Source of the DNA: Methanomicrobia archaeon LH_S13
Lineage (GTDB): Archaea; Halobacteriota; Syntropharchaeia; Alkanophagales; Methanospirareceae
Length of the DNA stretch: 7,704 nucleotides
NCBI GenBank assembly: GCA_023659785.1
Contig: JAGXOR010000061.1
Coordinates: forward strand, 1-7,704
Reading direction: 5' to 3'
Under the pieces are notes generated by a model that saw only the letters and a program-made list of their open reading frames with translations, did not search any database and had not been told where the DNA came from. The translations under genes were made by a program, and so were the position numbers. Every line of letters begins with the position of its first letter. Position 1 is the first letter of the stretch. This document shows, piece by piece, positions 5,543-7,704 of this stretch.

Positions 5543-5701
5543 TTACTCCTTTAGCTTTGTCCGCCTCCAAAGCCTTCTTTTTGGATGGGTGGTTACCTTT
5601 CGGTTTGTTTTTACCATTATCCACGCCGGGACTCTTCTGTTTTGCTTATTCGCCTTGCTAAGCCTGAGCTTCCTGCCCTTTGTTTTCTTCCCTATTGCCA
5701 T
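5543..5701 (-). CDS. rpl39e: Large-subunit ribosomal protein L39e
   Basis: A 52-residue, strongly basic protein that lines the ribosomal exit tunnel in archaea and eukaryotes; its size is typical. The translation begins MAIGKKTKGRKLRLSKANKQ, continues NRRVPAWIMVKTNRKV and TTHPKRRLWRRTKLKE, and matches the family throughout (RRVPxWxxxKTNRKV, HPKRRxWRRxKLK). It is the first gene of the ribosomal operon. There is no Shine-Dalgarno sequence before ATG 5701, which fits a short leader from the TATA-like box at 5733-5740. A different minus-strand frame across this stretch is longer but has no ribosomal-protein similarity and is a shadow. Confidence 0.95.
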   Translation of the reverse strand: MAIGKKTKGRKLRLSKANKQNRRVPAWIMVKTNRKVTTHPKRRLWRRTKLKE

Positions 5702-5732
5702 TGTATATTTTATTTTATCAGAGGTTTCTTTT

Positions 5733-5746
5733 TATTTAAATTTAAA
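5733..5746. promoter_or_regulatory. Palindromic A/T core between rpl39e and queD
   Basis: TTTAAATTTAAA (5735-5746) is a 12-bp perfect palindrome in the 83-base divergent gap. On the minus strand TTTAAATA (5740-5733) is a good TATA box, predicting a start near 5710 and a leader of about 9 bases for rpl39e. On the plus strand the same element would give queD a leader of roughly 15-20 bases. I do not see a separate TATA box for either gene. Confidence 0.45.
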
Positions 5747-5784
5747 CAAGATAGTTTCAGAGATGAATAATATCAGCGATTAAG

Positions 5785-6147
5785 ATGAAATTAGGAATAA
5801 CAGCAGATTTTAGCGCGGCGCATTCGCTGCCAAGACATTTAGGGAAATGCAAGAATCTGCATGGGCACACATATAGGGTAGATGTGGTGGTGGAAGGAGA
5901 GAAGAAGGAAGATACCGAGTGCGTGGCAGATTTCTCGGAAATGAAGGCAGTGGTAGAAGAAGTGCTTGAACTCGTAGACCACAAGTTCTTAAATGAGATA
6001 ATCTCGTATCCCACAAGTGAGAATATAGCTCTGTTTCTAAGGGAGAAGTTGGAGAAGGAGTTGAAAAATTCAAATCTGGGTGTGACTCTATATTCGCTAA
6101 GAATATGGGAAGGGAAAAACAAATGGGTGATGCTGGAATCCGACTGA
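5785..6147 (+). CDS. queD: 6-carboxy-5,6,7,8-tetrahydropterin synthase (QueD)
   Basis: Converts 7,8-dihydroneopterin triphosphate to 6-carboxytetrahydropterin, a precursor of preQ0. In archaea preQ0 becomes archaeosine at tRNA position 15. The 120-residue protein is a normal-length T-fold enzyme. The zinc histidines are His13 (FSAAHSL) and His26/His28 (NLHGH), and the C-x3-HGH motif supplies the catalytic Cys22 typical of QueD. Further matches are DHKFLN (65-70), PTSENIA (76-82) and a C-terminal Glu in RIWEG (106-110). The related archaeal PTPS variants of folate synthesis usually lack this Cys motif, so QueD is preferred. An in-frame stop just upstream fixes the start. It converges on trm56 with 8 bases between stops; both products concern tRNA modification. 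Confidence 0.92.
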   Translation: MKLGITADFSAAHSLPRHLGKCKNLHGHTYRVDVVVEGEKKEDTECVADFSEMKAVVEEVLELVDHKFLNEIISYPTSENIALFLREKLEKELKNSNLGVTLYSLRIWEGKNKWVMLESD

Positions 6148-6155
6148 GCAGATAC

Positions 6156-6695
6156 CTATTCCCTTATTCTTACTTCTTTTCCTCTTCTCCTTGGCACTAT
6201 TTCCAGCTTTGCATGTTCAAATTTAGTTTTTAGTTCTTTACCTTGTTGTAAATAATCGAGAAATAATGCGAGTGCTGCTATTTCCGAATGTGGTTGACTC
6301 GTAACCGCGATGTTCCAGTCTGCGACTTCGAAAACATCGTATGGCACTTTCTCTGCACCTACTACGACCATTATACGAGCTTTTTCCCTTTTCGCTTCTT
6401 CCCTTATTTCATCTATTACATCAAGGATGTTCTCACCATACATCGTGAGATGACACACTTTCCCGCGAGTTTGCTTCCATTTCTTTAGCTCTTCACGCCA
6501 TTTCACACCTGTTTGAACAAAGAAGTCGCCATCCCACCGCTTCGTTACTTCTTTTATTCTTATCTCCACGCCTTTATCCTCAGAAGCGAGTAGCATGCCT
6601 TTGGCTCCCAAAGCCCTCGCAACTAATCCTACATGCGTGGTTATTCGTTTATCGCGTTCCGGGCGGTGTCCTAATCTCAGCACTACGATTTCCAT
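6156..6695 (-). CDS. trm56: tRNA (cytidine-56-2'-O)-methyltransferase (Trm56)
   Basis: SPOUT-family enzyme that uses S-adenosylmethionine to methylate the 2'-O of C56 in the T-loop of archaeal tRNAs, stabilising the elbow. At 179 residues it matches the archaeal family from the first residues: VLRLGHRPERDKRITTHV (5-22), RWDGDF (53-58), HLTMYG (82-87), VVGAEKVP (111-118) and the trefoil-knot cofactor segment NIAVTSQPHSEIAALALFLD (128-147). No Shine-Dalgarno sequence precedes the ATG, so it may be near-leaderless. The gene is divergent from the TauE/SafE gene. Confidence 0.96.
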   Translation of the reverse strand: MEIVVLRLGHRPERDKRITTHVGLVARALGAKGMLLASEDKGVEIRIKEVTKRWDGDFFVQTGVKWREELKKWKQTRGKVCHLTMYGENILDVIDEIREEAKREKARIMVVVGAEKVPYDVFEVADWNIAVTSQPHSEIAALALFLDYLQQGKELKTKFEHAKLEIVPRRRGKEVRIRE

Positions 6696-6740
6696 TACAC
6701 AACACTTTCTTTCTAAAGGAAGAACCTGTGCTAAAACTTT

Positions 6741-6770
6741 TTTGCAAGCAAAAACCTTTACTAAAAAATT
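6741..6770. repeat. Copy 2 of a palindromic intergenic motif
   Basis: Shares TTTGCAAGCAAAAA, CTTTAC and AAAAAAT with 4489-4520. In this copy the dyad extends to TTTTTGC-AA-GCAAAAA (6739-6754). It lies in the 101-base gap between the divergent trm56 and the TauE/SafE gene, so it is not at a gene end here; an operator or promoter-associated role is possible. No coding capacity is seen in this gap. Confidence 0.6.
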
Positions 6771-6796
6771 AAAATAAATCCAAGAAGGAGAGAATC

Positions 6797-7627
6797 ATGG
6801 AACTTATAACTTTAATAATCATTTTAGCATTGACAGGAATAGGAGTTGGATTTGCCGAAGGACTGCTCGGTGTCGGTGGATGCTTTATTATGGTTCCCGT
6901 GACTTTCTTTGTATTTACTACAATGGGTTTTTCACCTACTATGGCAATAAAGCTCGCATTTGGCTCTAACCTTCTTGTCGTGTTTCCAACAGCAATCAGC
7001 GGAGCATGGACGCATACAAAAAAGGAAGCGGTATGGTGGAAGGCAGGGATTGTCCTGGGTGCCTGTGGAGCGATAGGTACACTTGTAGGCTCGACAATTA
7101 CTTCACAACTTCTCAGCGAAGAGATATTAATGCCTGCATTTGGACTCGTAGTCGGGCTTGGCGCTTTAAGGATGTTGACATGGAAACCACCAAAGATAGA
7201 AGAAGAGCCAAAAACAGAGCCTTTGCTCTGGGCTTGCTGGGGGTTCCCTATCGGCATTATCTGCGGGATGCTTGGACTCGGTGGTGGGGTTATCACGGTT
7301 CCTGTGCTCGCAATTGCTTTAAAATTTAAGATGCATCACGCAATTGGCACATCGCTATCAATGATGATATTTACGAGCATTGCAGGTTCTATTGGCTATT
7401 TAATAAATGGGCTCTCTGTTCCAAATCTACCTCCCTTTTCCATCGGATACGTCAACCTGCTTGTGTGGGCTTGTCTGGCAATGACAAGCATACCAGTAGC
7501 TCAGATAGGCGCGAGAACTGCTCATAAGTTTCCTGCAAGGCAGCTAAGATACATTTTTATCGCTGTGATGTTTTATGTAGCATTGAAGATGGTAGGAATG
7601 TTTGAATGGTTGGGATTGCCGATATGA
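6797..7627 (+). CDS. Sulfite exporter TauE/SafE (TSUP, DUF81) family membrane transporter
   Basis: A 276-residue polytopic membrane protein, the usual size, with about eight hydrophobic helices. The family's internal duplication is plain: GFAEGLLGVGGCFIMVPV (18-35) and GIICGMLGLGGGVITVPVL (153-171), each with the glycine-rich LGxGG signature. Between the halves lies a polar loop PPKIEEEPKTEP (131-142). Family members export sulfite, sulfoacetate or other small organic or sulfur anions, or import them; the substrate cannot be read from sequence. GGAGA at 6787-6791 is a good ribosome binding site 5 bases before the ATG. Its stop is 23 bases before the right 51-bp repeat, whose T-tracts could terminate its transcript. 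Confidence 0.92.
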   Translation: MELITLIIILALTGIGVGFAEGLLGVGGCFIMVPVTFFVFTTMGFSPTMAIKLAFGSNLLVVFPTAISGAWTHTKKEAVWWKAGIVLGACGAIGTLVGSTITSQLLSEEILMPAFGLVVGLGALRMLTWKPPKIEEEPKTEPLLWACWGFPIGIICGMLGLGGGVITVPVLAIALKFKMHHAIGTSLSMMIFTSIAGSIGYLINGLSVPNLPPFSIGYVNLLVWACLAMTSIPVAQIGARTAHKFPARQLRYIFIAVMFYVALKMVGMFEWLGLPI

Positions 7628-7650
7628 ATAAGTTAAATTGTATTTGTTTG

Positions 7651-7701
7651 TATGATGACAAAATATGAACTTTTTGTCCATTTTTCTATTATTTGATAGT
7701 A
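7651..7701 (-). repeat. Right copy of the 51-bp perfect terminal inverted repeat
   Basis: Exact reverse complement of 1-51; three more bases (7702-7704) follow and cannot be compared. The dyad GACAAAA (7657-7663) / TTTTGTC (7672-7678) has an 8-nt loop and is followed by TTTTT (7681-7685), so on the plus strand it looks like a terminator for the preceding transporter gene. The 23 bases between the transporter stop and this repeat are T-rich and otherwise featureless. Confidence 0.93.
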
Positions 7702-7704
7702 TTA

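Noticed and set aside
5274..5624. Minus-strand open frame of 116 codons overlapping rpl39e and rpl31e
   Set aside because: Low-complexity Lys/Arg/Gly-rich translation produced by reading the ribosomal genes out of frame; the real proteins are L39e and L31e.
5526..5783. Plus-strand hydrophobic open frame between rpl31e and queD
   Set aside because: It is the antisense of rpl39e and its T-rich promoter; Phe/Leu/Ser runs are what such an antisense gives.
1..7704. Borg-like or viral linear element because of terminal inverted repeats
   Set aside because: The cargo is standard chromosomal housekeeping genes with tRNAs, the repeats are only 51 bp, and no replication, capsid or element-type genes are present.
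1..7704. CRISPR array, defence system or transposase
   Set aside because: No regularly spaced repeats and no recognisable effector, nuclease, recombinase or transposase reading frame on either strand.

Overview
The window is a piece of archaeal, most likely euryarchaeal (methanogen or ANME-like), chromosome. The evidence is a ribosomal cluster of archaeal/eukaryotic proteins (L39e, L31e, aIF6), archaeal-type riboflavin synthase (RibC) beside lumazine synthase (RibH), the archaeal tRNA methylase Trm56, a NIL-domain ferredoxin typical of methanogens, an intron-bearing tRNA-Gly with a bulge-helix-bulge, and TATA-like boxes. The base composition is moderately AT-rich. I cannot place the organism more precisely.

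Layout, left to right: lysA (+, diaminopimelate decarboxylase); a four-helix-bundle (S23-type) gene on the minus strand broken by two frameshifts; then, on the minus strand, a coupled pair NIL-ferredoxin > ribC followed by ribH with its own promoter. Divergent from the ferredoxin is a predicted nucleotidyltransferase (+). It faces a tRNA-Leu(CAG) gene (-), which is itself divergent from an intron-containing tRNA-Gly(TCC) (+). Next comes the minus-strand operon rpl39e-rpl31e-eif6; rpl39e is only 52 codons. Divergent from it is queD (+), which converges on trm56 (-). A TauE/SafE-type membrane transporter (+) closes the window.

The genes are mostly housekeeping and fall into a few themes. lysA makes lysine, and ribC/ribH make riboflavin. 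rpl39e, rpl31e, eif6, two tRNA genes, queD (7-deazaguanine/archaeosine precursor) and trm56 (Cm56 of tRNA) serve translation and tRNA maturation. The NIL-ferredoxin, linked in methanogens to homocysteine/sulfur assimilation, and the TauE/SafE transporter hint at sulfur metabolism.

The most unusual feature is a perfect 51-bp inverted repeat: bases 1-51 are the exact reverse complement of 7651-7701, just outside the first and last genes. Read outward, each copy has a 7-bp hairpin followed by T-tracts. The segment could be flanked by copies of a dispersed element, be an invertible segment, or be a contig that ends where the assembler met a repeat. A second, shorter palindromic motif (TTTGCAAGCAAAAA plus a similar tail) occurs in two intergenic regions. 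I see no defence system, CRISPR array, phage genes or transposase.
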